The notes below the pieces were generated by a model. The model was given only the letters and a program-made list of their open reading frames with translations. It was not told the origin of the DNA and did not search any database. The translations under genes were made by a program, and so were the position numbers. A stretch of DNA of 64,000 nt, from positions 31,225,062 through 31,289,061 of the forward strand of contig QVOM02000116.1 in NCBI GenBank assembly GCA_003586115.2, in the 5' to 3' direction. This document shows, piece after piece, positions 45,641 through 56,550 of the stretch. Origin of the DNA: Salvator merianae (taxonomy: Eukaryota > Chordata > Lepidosauria > Squamata > Teiidae). Positions within the stretch are counted from its first letter, which is position 1. Each line of letters begins with the position of its first letter.

Positions 45641-48049
45641 CTTCAGCTCCCCTATTCTGGCTTTTTACCCTAAGAAAGTGGAACTGCTTCAAGAAGTGGT
45701 GCATAGAAGTTTTAAATAGTAAATAATAAATAATGGTGTGGGCACATAGGTAGCAAATATTGGGTCCAGTTTAAAGAATGTGGACCCACAGGCCTAGAAG
45801 CCAAATCTGTCTGTCCATCTTTGCCTGTCTCTTTCCTGGGCCTTTCCTACAACTGTATCTTCAGGCTAAAACATGCCTCCTTCTTTCTTGGAATGGGAGA
45901 TGGATATGTATACAGGTATAAGCCATTATCTTCTACGTCTGCTTAGTAGATTGCTTATGAGAAATTGTGGCCCTTGGATGGAGAATGGTATGTCACCCTG
46001 TTCGTGACTTATAGGGTAGCTTTAAATTCAACCACAACAGCTAGGACTTTCACTTAGGCTGCTGCCAGACAGGTGAAATATGCTGACAGGTTGCTGGTAT
46101 TGCAACTGGTCTGCCAGACAGTCCAGATGCCATGTCAGAGCTGTTGCAGTCTATCAGAACCATTAATTCAAAGTAAAAATTGTGCCATAGCCTCACTGTG
46201 CAATCTTGACTTCAGCTGTGACAACCCTTCGAAGAATGTGAATGCTGCCTTTTTTGAAACTCTGATCAAACTAGGAAAAGAGGCCAGAGGCAATGGAAGA
46301 ACAAAGCCAACTTAAAAGAAAATATTTTCTTTTAAAATATTAGCAGATGCAAATTTGCTGCTGGCACCAGTAGCGCAAAGAGCAGCTATCAGTGTTGGTG
46401 AGAATTAAGAGCCAGTGAAGGCACTTTGTGTGGTACTGTCTGCAAATGGGAGATTATCATATTAGTCCAGACCGCCCATTTCAGCTCTCTCAGCCAGGAG
46501 GAAGATCTCATGTTATGATTGCACTGTCAATTTGTGATTAAAGAAACAATATATGCGCGCTTATGTATTTTCTATAATCTTTTCTCAGATTACAGATAAG
46601 CCACTCTGACATGTATTTGATGGAGGCATAATAGAAATAGACACAATAAATAAATAATAAGTATTGACTGTATTGATATATTACCACAAGATGGCCTCAT
46701 TTAACCAAGAAATATGCTTGCCAAGTTTTCTATAATTAGAAGAATAGCAAACAATATTAGTGGTCAAAACACCCATCGAAAGCATCAAGGTGATGATTAT
46801 TTCGGCAAAAGTTGTCCTGAAGTACACGAAGTTGCTGATTGCCCATAGCCCTGTGGTTCTCAAAAGGCAGGCTCTTCAAACACCTGGGTGGTTCCCCCCA
46901 CCCATCATATTAAAGTACTTTTTGACAGCACAAAAAGAGAAAAGATAATCAGGCACCACCCTGGATGGGGGTGGCCCGTATGTGGCAGTGAGCCATTGCT
47001 GGGATGAGGGTGGAAAGGCCAAAATCATTGATCAAGGTTCTGATGCAGTCTTCCTCTGACACTGGAACCTTTCTGTGAACAGAATGCTGTCCACAGAAGC
47101 CTAATTCCCTGGCCATCATGCCAGCCAAGGATGAGAAATGGACCCTGATGTTGGGACACATACAGTGCAAATGGTCCAGAATTCTGGTGTTAGTGTTGGC
47201 ATCAGGGTGATATGATGGGCACACATTGTCTCTATGCTGACTTTGCTCAGAGTGGGAGAACATGCTTTGCAAATAGGTCACTCCTTTTGACTACTGGGGC
47301 ACGAGGTAGTCCAAAGCATGAAGTTGAGTTATGAGTTTAGTGCCTAATCTGATTACTTTTTATGGCAAATTGCTTTTAAGAAGCACTTTTCGGGCAAGCC
47401 GAGCTTGTTGCAAGCCTTGAAATATGGGGACTTATTTGAAATATGTTTTCTAGAAGCAGCTCCAAGGAAACATCAACCATGGGAACCATACGAAGCTGCC
47501 ACAAGATCTAGGACCACAGGGTTAAAATGTCAGGTGTTCCCTGGGAGGTATGGCCTTCAGAGGAATGCACAGGCTGAAAAACTCTTAAGCTATGCCCACA
47601 GACATGTCAACAAGGGATCACTTTGAAGCAGTCTCCCTTGCATTTCCAACCTCAGTTCACTTCTGCCACTTCCAAGTGGATACATAGTGGTGACAAGAGC
47701 AGTCCAGCCCCATGTCAGAGCCTGGAGAAATGAAGACGATAGCCCACTTTCAGGGACATTTCAGTGCTACAATAGAACACATACCCCCCCCCAGCCTGCA
47801 ACTTTGAAGCAGAAGAACTTTTGTTTCCCCACTCTGAAGGTTGGTCATGATGGGCCAGCTGTCCTGCAGATGGCTGCTAGCATGCTCCATACTGCTCTAA
47901 TGTATTCTTGGTCCAACTGGGCAAGAGCCATGCTGTGGGACTGAAGTTACCAAACAGTCTGCACAAATAGCACCCAAGCAGATGTATTTTAAGTTTGAAG
48001 GAAAGCAGGAAAAGTACCCACCAACTCTCGTTGCCCTCCTCATTCTTTC
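45641..48049. other. Intergenic, unassigned
   Basis: Mixed-composition DNA. A 110-codon minus frame at 46949-47281 has no recognisable motif. The stretch 47.4-48.05 kb may include the upstream part of the L2-like element that follows, but I could not align it to a known domain. Confidence 0.55.
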
Positions 48050-49113
48050 CCTTTGTTTTCCTACCTTTCCCAGCGAGGCCTCATCTGGAAGGGCCATGGA
48101 GTTTGGTAGCTGGAGGAACCACATTGTGATGGTTCTCTTCCTGTTTCCAAGGCTGGTGCCAGAAAGTAATTGTGGGAGAGTCTTGCTCAAAAAACTGGGA
48201 ACTCATTTGTGGGATTCCTCAGGGATTGATCTTCTCTTCCATGGTCTTTAATGAAGCCACTGGGAGAGGTCATCAGCAGTTTGGGGTTGAGGTGCCATCA
48301 ATATGCAGCTCTATCTCTCTGTGCCCTCTAAATCAGGTGAAGCAGTTGAAGTATTTGACAGGTGCACAGAGGCAGTAATGGACTGCATGGAGGGCAATAA
48401 ATTGAAGCTGAATCCAGACAAAACAGGGGTGTTTTGTGTCACAGAATCTCAGGTCCATGACATAGGGAGGCATCCTGTCCTTGATGGGGTTGTACTGTCC
48501 TAGAAGAGACAGATGCTAAATCTGGGGGCGAGGGGCTCTGCGACTTTACACTGATGCCTGAAGCTTAAATGGTGATATTGGCCAAGAGTGCCTACTTCCA
48601 GCTACAGCTGGTTCACCAGCTATGACTTTTTCTGGACAGATATGGTTTGGCCATAGTATCCATGGCCTAGTAATTTCCAGACTGGACTATCATCATGCAC
48701 TCTATGTGGGGCTGCTCTCGGAGATTGTTTGGAAGCTGCAGCTGGTGCAGAATGCAGTAGGAAGACTACTGGTTGGATGCACACCACACCAGTCCTAAAA
48801 GAATTGGCACTGGCTGCCAATTTGTTACTGAACCCATTTCAAGGTTTTAACATTTACTTATTAGACCCTAAATAGTTTGGATCCCAAATATCTAAAGCAA
48901 TATCTTTTCCCATAAGACCTGCTAGCAAGGTCCTCTTGGTTATGCCATACCCACAGAAGTTAAAGAGGCTATTCCACACGACTGGAAAGTGTACCTCTTT
49001 ATTTACCCTAGCCTTTGGTGAAAGAAAGTGCTCCCACAATCCTTTCAGGCACCTTATTGTTATTTTATTGACCCACCCTGAGACCTTCTTGCATAAGGGG
49101 GGCAGGTAAGCAA
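48050..49113 (+). pseudogene. L2/CR1-clade LINE, 3' half of ORF2
   Basis: Decayed reverse transcriptase and C-terminal region in shifting frames: KVIVGESCSKNWELICGIPQ (the GxPQGS block), then MQLYLSVPSKSGEAVEVFDR (remnant of the YADDTQLY catalytic block, with the YADD aspartates lost), NKLKLNPDKTGVF, HPVLDGVVL, SRLDY- and KLQLVQNAVGRLLVG-like segments, and VLKELALAANLLLNPF-like text. The 3' tail ACCCACCCTGAGACC with a GGGGGGCAGGTAAG end resembles the tails of the SINEs in this window. Not active. Confidence 0.75.
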
Positions 49114-50129
49114 AGTTAATGACATCCTAAAGGGAACAAGTCTATCAGCACTCCCATTGTCTAACTGTTAAGTTAATGAAATTTAGAGAAACTCTTTGTG
49201 GCAATTAATTTGGAAACTGATCTGCCATTGACTACAAATCCATCTCAAGGAACTTGATTGTCGCAATCTCCCTCCTACTGAAAAAATCACATGGGTGCTA
49301 ATAGAGATATACTTGTTTCTCTCAAAACAAAAAAAAAAGATTGTTTTTTTTTATTATTGGCAACAAAAAAAGTGATTTTCATTTCTTGGGAAAATAAAGA
49401 TACTTTATCCTTATCCAGTTGATACAAATAAGCATGGGCTTTGGGAACTGAAGAATTTATGACATATCAAATTTTAAAATGCAAGGCAAAACTCAAAATT
49501 TTTACTTTCTGATATTTGGGACCCATTCATATATGGTATGTGATATATATAACTAATTGTCAAAGTTTGAGCAGTTTACATATTTATTAATATTTAATAA
49601 TTTTTATGAATTACAGTTTATGTAAGTAATTTTAAATAGTTACTTGTTATATTAAATATATATATTTTATTTTATGCAATTAATATTAAAAAAGAAACGT
49701 GCTGGCAGTAGTAGGGTTTGCAGACAATATATTCTATCTTGCTGGCTTTGAAGTTTTTGTTTTTTGCTTTAGTTTGGGTAGGTGGATGCTTAATTTTTGG
49801 AATGCGAAATGTGAAATGATTTTTTTAAAAAATACAGTCAGTCTGTATATAATGTGATTTTGTCCAGCGCAGTTTTACTTGAATGCTAAACTATGACCTC
49901 CATTGTATAGAGCAAAACTGTGCTTTAGAAGGCCATGCTTGGGGCTCATGCACGATGGATGGAATATGTAGTTTCCCTTTGCAGCTACAATTACATATGT
50001 ACAACAAAAGCCCTGAATTCAAAAAATACGAGGAAAGCATAGAGATTTTGTCCAGCCCCTTCCTCTTAAATACTCTCCCCCCAAACTTAGAGGCTTTGTT
50101 GTTCACAACCTTAAAAGTGAAACCTTAAA
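49114..50129. other. Intergenic, nothing recognised
   Basis: Very AT-rich (especially 49500-49700), with short homopolymer runs. No gene or repeat identified. Confidence 0.7.
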
Positions 50130-52480
50130 AGTGAAAAAGCAAAGATATCTGAGTGCGTAGAGCTTTGGATGCACAAGATGGCTGCCACAAATTCTAAGCG
50201 CTGATATGGAGACAATGAAGGAGATGAGGAGGAACAGCACCAGTGCCCTAGTATTGGGAAGATAAAATAAAATCCCTTAAAAGCTGTTTATTACAGGACT
50301 GGAAAGACTTATTTAAATCAGTCCAATCTGGTTTTTTGCTACCATGAAGGAAGTGTTTCCACAAGCGCAAATGGATTCAAAGAGGTCAAGGTAAGGGCTT
50401 CTATGACCCTTGATACCTCAACCTCTAACTCTTCACAAATATAATCAATGCAGCAAGAAATTGACAAATTGTAGGAGCAACTTTCAGACCTGCAGATCTG
50501 GGCTTATAGGAGAATTTTTTTTTATGTAGGGTAAAAGAAAGCTTGGAAGGTTCAAATATAATACATTACAGGTGGTCTAAATTTTTCCCAGATCTAAATC
50601 TCTCTCCCCAAGATACTGTGAGAGTTCACCAGAGTTTCAGGGCAAGGACTGATGCAACACAATACCCATGAGATATAATTATTTCATTTGACCTGTATGC
50701 TGTAAAAGCTAAAGTGTTTGCAGTTCTCTGAAATTGTGTGGATCTTTCCTTAGATGGCCAGAAAATCATCCTTTTACAATATGCTGCCCTGAAACTTTAT
50801 GACAGGTACAAATTTCATCCGTTTATTGCTATACTTCAGCATGCTAATTGCCAGTTTGACTGGGAGTTTTCCTGTTTCTTGTGAATTTTAAAGGCAAGCA
50901 GCTGAAAGCCGTGACTCTCAAGGACACCAAGGAAATACTGCAGTTAGTATCCTTAATCTAAAGGAATCAATTGGGTTGTTGATCTGAAAAGAAATCAGGC
51001 CCAGCTGCTCCTGTACCAGGACATCTCACTTGGAAGCAAATATCACAAAGATCAGGCAAAGAAAAAGTCATCAAGTGATTGGAAGTTCAATAACATTCCG
51101 GAAAGTTTCTATTCATATTGGAAAGAATTCAGATGCTATTTGTTGCTTGTTTCAATTTATTATGCTTTCAGAGAAAATAGGTTATATGGGCTATAACATG
51201 TCATTTTTATTTTTATTTTGGTACCCGTTTATGTTTTATGGGGACAGAGGTTGAAAACAGAAAAAGTTCTACTTATATAAAGGTTATTTTGTTGTATTAA
51301 CAGGATAAATGGGGTGGATGCTGAAAATGTCATCAGGTGAGGAAGTGAAAATCAAGTTGAAATCTTAGCTATTAAATATTTGTTCACAGGGTAGCTATCT
51401 AGCTACAGACTGCTCTAGCTATTTACTTTCAATAACATAGGGTGGTTCCTTATGAAGATAAAGATGAAGATAAAATACCTATGGGTTTATTATAATATAG
51501 ATACAGCATGTGAATTGATTAAGAGCATTCTGAATAATAAGTGGAGGATTCAGAAAGTATAAGGTAAATTTTATATGGTATAGTATGAATGCCAATGTAA
51601 AAGCAGGAGTATATACTAATATATAATATGATCATCCTATAGTAACCATATGTCTGTTATGTAAAAGGTAATTAATCTGAGGATTAGGAGTAAAAAGGAA
51701 TTGCATAGCATATATGTGCATGCATATATACATACAATATTATTATGATACATAACAAGCCCATTCAAGGGAGTTATATCGTTATGGTGCATGAAGGGTT
51801 TTTTTTAGAGTTTAGAGTTCAGGTTTTCAGATGTTTTTTGCAGGGCTGCTGTCCAAGTCCAGAGCATAATTCTGATCACCCAATATTTATTTAGGAATTT
51901 TATTTAAGAATTGATATCCTGTCCTTCACCAGAAGGTCCCAGGGAATGTCACAATAATAAAAGATAAAATGTATAAAGCATTCTTAAAAACATATTTAAA
52001 ATATAATCCTCCCTCTCTCCCTATCTCCCTTCCTGGCAGGATAACATTCAGAGGAAGCTAAACATCAGTATGATTTTAACTGTATATCTAAGTAAGGTTC
52101 AAAATAAATCTTTGCCATTATGCTGAGTTCAGTAAATGAGATTAAATTTGTCTCTTTGAATGTTAAAGTGCTAAACTCAGAAGTGAAACAGAAAAGAGTG
52201 CAAAGGTTCTTGTCAAAAGAAGGAAAAGGGCTTCAGGAGAGTAATCAGGATAAGAAAACCAAAAGCGTATTGAGAAATGTGGTGTTTGAAACACAGTATT
52301 CATCCCCAGGAACTTCTAAATCCAGGGGTGCAACCATTATAATTCATCCTTCTGTCCCATTTCAGGCTGGTGACTGCAAGATAGGCCCAGGTGGGAGATA
52401 TGTTTTTGTTAATTGACAGGATGAAACTTATGGACTGATTTCCTTAAGCAACCAGGACTATAAATTATTTACCTCTGTCT
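50130..52480 (+). pseudogene. L1 LINE 5' half, decayed (ORF1 and start of ORF2)
   Basis: At about 50580-50890 the frames give L1 ORF1-type text: NLSPQDTVRVHQSFRARTDA, DIIISFDLYAVKAKV, LDGQKIILLQYAALKLYDR and FIAILQHANCQFDWEF (RRM to C-terminal domain). At 52120-52416 a 98-codon frame gives the start of ORF2: KFVSLNVKVLNSEVKQKR and SKSRGATIIIHPSVPF ... GGRYVFVN, the apurinic endonuclease N-terminal half, without its QETH motif. Between them, 51.3-52.05 kb is foreign or decayed and includes an L2-like tail (51890-51950). Cannot be active. Confidence 0.75.
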
Positions 52481-54449
52481 TAGTAGGATAAATATTTTTG
52501 TTTTGGACCTAGTAAGCAAAAGACAATATGGATTTATACCTGGTGGATTAGCTCATCTTTTCAATTGCCTGGTATAAGACAATGACAGGAGTGTTCTAAT
52601 TAGCAGGGTTTGGGCCAGCCAGGATCAGATACGGTAAGGAGTGTTTGCACTTGTCAGCACTAGAACAGTTCGTGAGCTGGACAGCGGGGGGAGCAGTGCG
52701 AATGGGAATTCACTAGTTAGGTAACTGGGTCCCAACCTAGAGGAACTGGGTTCGGACTTGGGTCCAAAACAGCTGCCAGGGTCCGGACCCCAAAGTCTGA
52801 ACTGTCTGATGGCACCTGCGCAGCCATACAGTCCCCACACCACCACCACTCCACACCAGGAAGTGATGCCAACGCACCTTTCCTGATCTGCACCTGATCA
52901 CGCAAGTCAGCTTGGAGACTACAATATAGTTGACCACAGCTGATAGGCTTCAGCTGAGCATCAGGTGGGCTTTGGTAGGTTGCAAGTCAGTTGGGGCTGT
53001 TTACAGGTGTGAATGCTCTGTTCCAGCAAGTGTCCTGGAATGTTCCTCTTGCTAAGTGCTAAAGGCCCCAGGTGTTTCAGGTCATCATGTGTGTTTACTT
53101 TGTGTAACTAAGCTATTCTCAGTGCTTAGGGAAAGCCCATAGGATACAATGGTCATTTTATCCTTCCGTAGTCCACCGTTACACGTTAGCTATACAATAC
53201 ATGCTTTTAATATAGGAATTTTGAAGCATTTCTGTAAGAGTATAAAGACATCTGTGCAGTTTTCGGAGGTGGTTTGCATTACTTTTCTTCTGGGGAGATG
53301 CTTCAACCCGAACTTGTAACCCAGGCAGTTGCTCTGTGCCTGAGTAATAGCAGCTCTCAACTACATACTTACAGGTAATACATTTAAAGTTAATCCAGGT
53401 CTTTGTGGTCAAGTCAGCTTATTTTGAAATTTAAATATTGCATTCCTATCCCAGTCATTTTGGAAAGGCCACTTAAAATTGTTGGAATTATCGTCTCTTT
53501 AATTTTATGCTATTCTTGTCTTCATGCTCTTAAGAATAAGCTTAAAATGCTCTTACGTGAGAAAGGGGACACTGAACATTATAACAGTCCACGTTTTAGG
53601 TGTCATAGCCCTGAAGTGCTGGTGCTTTACTTATGATTGGGATTGATAGATTGTAAATCAGATTACTTACAGAGATTGAAAGATTATTTCAAAAAAAGAC
53701 CTAACCTTTTCCTACTGAACCTAACAAAAATGGAACGTTTTCCTCTTCTGCAGGTTGGATAGGAAGAATCAGAGATGTGAGAAAATGTAACAACTAATGT
53801 AAAGCTATGAACATTTCATTTACAATCCTAAAGTATGACTTGGCAACCTGACCTGTAATTTCAGGATTGATAAAGGACAACCAGTCCTCTGAAGGTAAAA
53901 AAATCCCCAACCCTTCTTTGAAGGTAAAGCCTGCAGGAAAAAGTGTAGCTAAAATTAAGTTGAAACAAAGTAAGTAATGCAAGGATGAGTCATATAACAT
54001 CAGAGAACTATAACAATTCTGTAATTGAGTCTACTGATTATTCAGCTTGATCAGAGTGAGATAGGTTGAAAAGGATTATGCATTAACTGAAAGTGGGGTC
54101 ACTGAACAAAGACTGTTTGGTTCACAGCTCTAAAAGACAAGTGTACTATATTAAAATCCAGAGACACTGTTGTTGTGCTCATACCCGATGTATAAGATGT
54201 CCTGAAGCAGTCCCTGATTCTGAAGGATCACATCCCAAAATGCCCTTTCAATTTTTCTCTGAGCTATCCCCCACCCCTCAGTCTAATCTATGCAGTATTC
54301 AGATTATCCCAGCACTGAGACTGTTTCTGCTTCTTAGCCCGGTTATATTTTCAGGATGTGATCATGCAACAGGACTATATTCTAAGGTGGGCAGAAGGAC
54401 GATTTCCCTTTCCGTCTCCAGCCAATGCCTGATCTTGTGGGTGTTCTTT
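52481..54449. other. Intergenic, unassigned
   Basis: A GC-richer block at 52.6-53.1 kb (GGGTCC and GGACCC repeats near 52727-52792) looks repeat-like but I cannot name it. The rest is AT-rich and featureless. Confidence 0.55.
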
Positions 54450-56550
54450 CTGTATGCTTTTCTCACACAAGGAGCAGAATTTACAGAAAGTGACCAACAA
54501 TTACAACAAAATAATACAAAATAATTACAAAATAATAAATACTGTAATGTCAAAAAATAGGTCATGCATTAACAATAAGAAACTTTTGATTCAAGGCCAA
54601 AATATAAACAAAAAGGCAGGGCTGGAGAGCAGAGGACAGAAGAAGATACCTGTATCTTGTGCTGCTTTGTAACCAAGGGCCCAATTTTCCACAAATGTGC
54701 ATTTCTGCAAAGTTGCAAGCAGGGATTGCAAGGTCCACCTCAGAGCCAGTATCCTTAACCTGCTGCTTCTACCAGAGCCCCAGGCACCTGCTGCCCCATG
54801 GTCTCTTTTGTTCCCCCTCTTCCCAGGAAGCAGCAGTTCTCTCTCTTCTATGCTGTTGCTGCTGCCTTTCCCTTTGCCTCACTGCATGAACTGCATCACC
54901 ATCTTGGATTTGGACATGCATACAGTGACCACAGTAGAAAATGCTACCTGCAACAGGATTGCACTGGCAGCAGCATGCTCTTGATATGTGTCTGCTGCTG
55001 CTGGCCAAGCACCTCCACTTGCACATATCTTGCACCCAGCCCAGGCTTCAAATGCAGGTACTACAGAGAGACAGTGTTGGCATCCTAGCAGATCTTCCAG
55101 TGGAAACATCCAGTTGTCCCCAGCCCAGACAGCAGCTCTAGCATCATCTCCACTGCCTTCACCCACCTCATCATCCTTCACTTCTTGCACCAAGCACTCC
55201 CATTTCAACAAGTTCAGCCCAGAAGTCAGTGGTGGCACTCTGCTTCCCTCAGTACCCCTATTGTCATTGCCCACAAACACATCCAGTATCTCAAACTTGA
55301 TCTCTGGCTTTGGCTTTAATGAAGTACATGAGAGAAACACGGGTCTTGGAAAGCCTGAATAAAATACCTTGTGAACAAAGTTGGTGAAGCAGCATAAGCT
55401 TTATTAAAGTATATTCTTGCAAGAATGGGTGTCCTAAGCACGTAGGCACACCCAAGTAACTGAAGCATCCAACTTTTATTCCCTAAGCACGGCCACTCAG
55501 TCCCTCCCTCTGTTCCCATTGGTTAGGTACTTAGAGATTCACAACGTAACCGAAGCGCCTAAGCATAACACGTGAATCCCCGCCCCTGTTTATATCTCCC
55601 ACTTCTCACATTGTCTAACCCCTTTACTCTTATTAGTTTCTCCCTTATATGGTTCAAGCGTGATAAAGTTGTCTGTGTGTCCACCACAAGCTATATCCTG
55701 TTATTCTGTCTTCTTTGTTCTTATTACATACATAGTTTAGGCTATAGGTACATTTAACCACAAGCAACATCTTGTAGCATAAACATGAGTACATTTGACC
55801 ACAAGCAACATCCTGTAGCGTGTACTAAACTTTACCCCTATGAATCTTCATCTGTGAAAGCAACAATTTATTATTTCTTACAGTACAGTGTGCTGCAAGC
55901 AACTCCAGGCTGAACTCACTGAAGCAGGCATGCTTGGTGCAAGAAACAGGTGAAAGCAGTGGAGGTGACAGTGGGTGGCTGTTACGACTGGGGACAACTG
56001 GTTGCCCCTACTGGTGCCATTGCCCCTGCTGGATGGTTTCACTAGGCTACCGCTGGCCATCTCTACATAGTACTTGCATGTCCAAATCTGAGACAGTGGT
56101 GTGCCTAGATCAGTGACGGGAGAGGCAGTGGTGGTGGCATGGGGGCGGGGGGGGAGAATTTCCATAGTCCCTGCACTTCCTGGCAGATGGGAAGGGGGGA
56201 ACAGAAGAGGTCACAAGGCACGAGATGTGCAGGGGTCCAGCACAAGTAGCGGCACGACAGGTTAGGGGTACTGGAGCATGTGACTCTGCCTGAGACTGTG
56301 CAGAAATGTATATTTGAAGAAAAATGGGCCCTGGTTACAAAACAGCAGAAGACATAGGTTTCTTTTTCCATCTTCTGTCCTCCAGCTCCCTCTTTTTGTT
56401 TTTATTTTGGCCTTTGAATCTAAGCTGTTTCTTATTAAGGCTTATCCTATTGTTTTGACATTACAGTATTTCTGACTTTGCTGTAATCATTGGTCACTTT
56501 CTGTAAAATTTGTTGCCCCTGCTTTGTGTTCATGTGTGAGAGAAGCAGAG
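54450..56550. repeat. Large inverted repeat, interrupted by LTR 2
   Basis: The left arm (about 54450-55320) and the right arm (about 55890-56550) are diverged reverse complements. Anchors: TTTACAGAAAGTGACCAA at 54480 versus its complement near 56498; AATACTGTAATGTCAAAA; GCTGCTTTGTAACCAAGGGC versus GCTGTTTTGTAACCAGGGCC; CTCTTTTGTTCCCCCTCTTC; CCAGTTGTCCCCAGCC; CTTCTTGCACCAAGCA. The left arm has an extra internal segment at 54.9-55.05 kb. It is probably a large palindromic transposon or two head-to-head repeat copies. The 153-codon frame on the minus strand inside it is not a gene. Confidence 0.8.
55329..55882 (-). mobile_element. Solo LTR of the same retroviral family, reversed (LTR 2)
   Basis: 554 bp. 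In minus orientation it starts TGTAAGAAATAATAAATTG and ends TTTCTCTCA, and is flanked by GTACA on both sides (55324-55328, 55883-55887), an exact 5-bp target duplication. It shares with LTR 1 the segments CACCCATTCTTGCAAGAA and CACCAACTTTGTTCACAA and the AATAAA signal (complement at 55400-55405). The U3 has a 31-bp direct repeat (55748, 55789; period 41). No internal viral genes. Confidence 0.88.

Noticed and set aside
46949..47281. 110-codon minus frame
   Set aside because: Some protein-like His/Cys content, but no match to a family I know and no partner exons. Possibly an old transposon piece.
54879..55340. 153-codon minus frame and the other long frames at 54.7-55.4 kb
   Set aside because: They lie in an arm of the inverted repeat, on both strands at once, and the matching frame is broken in the other arm.
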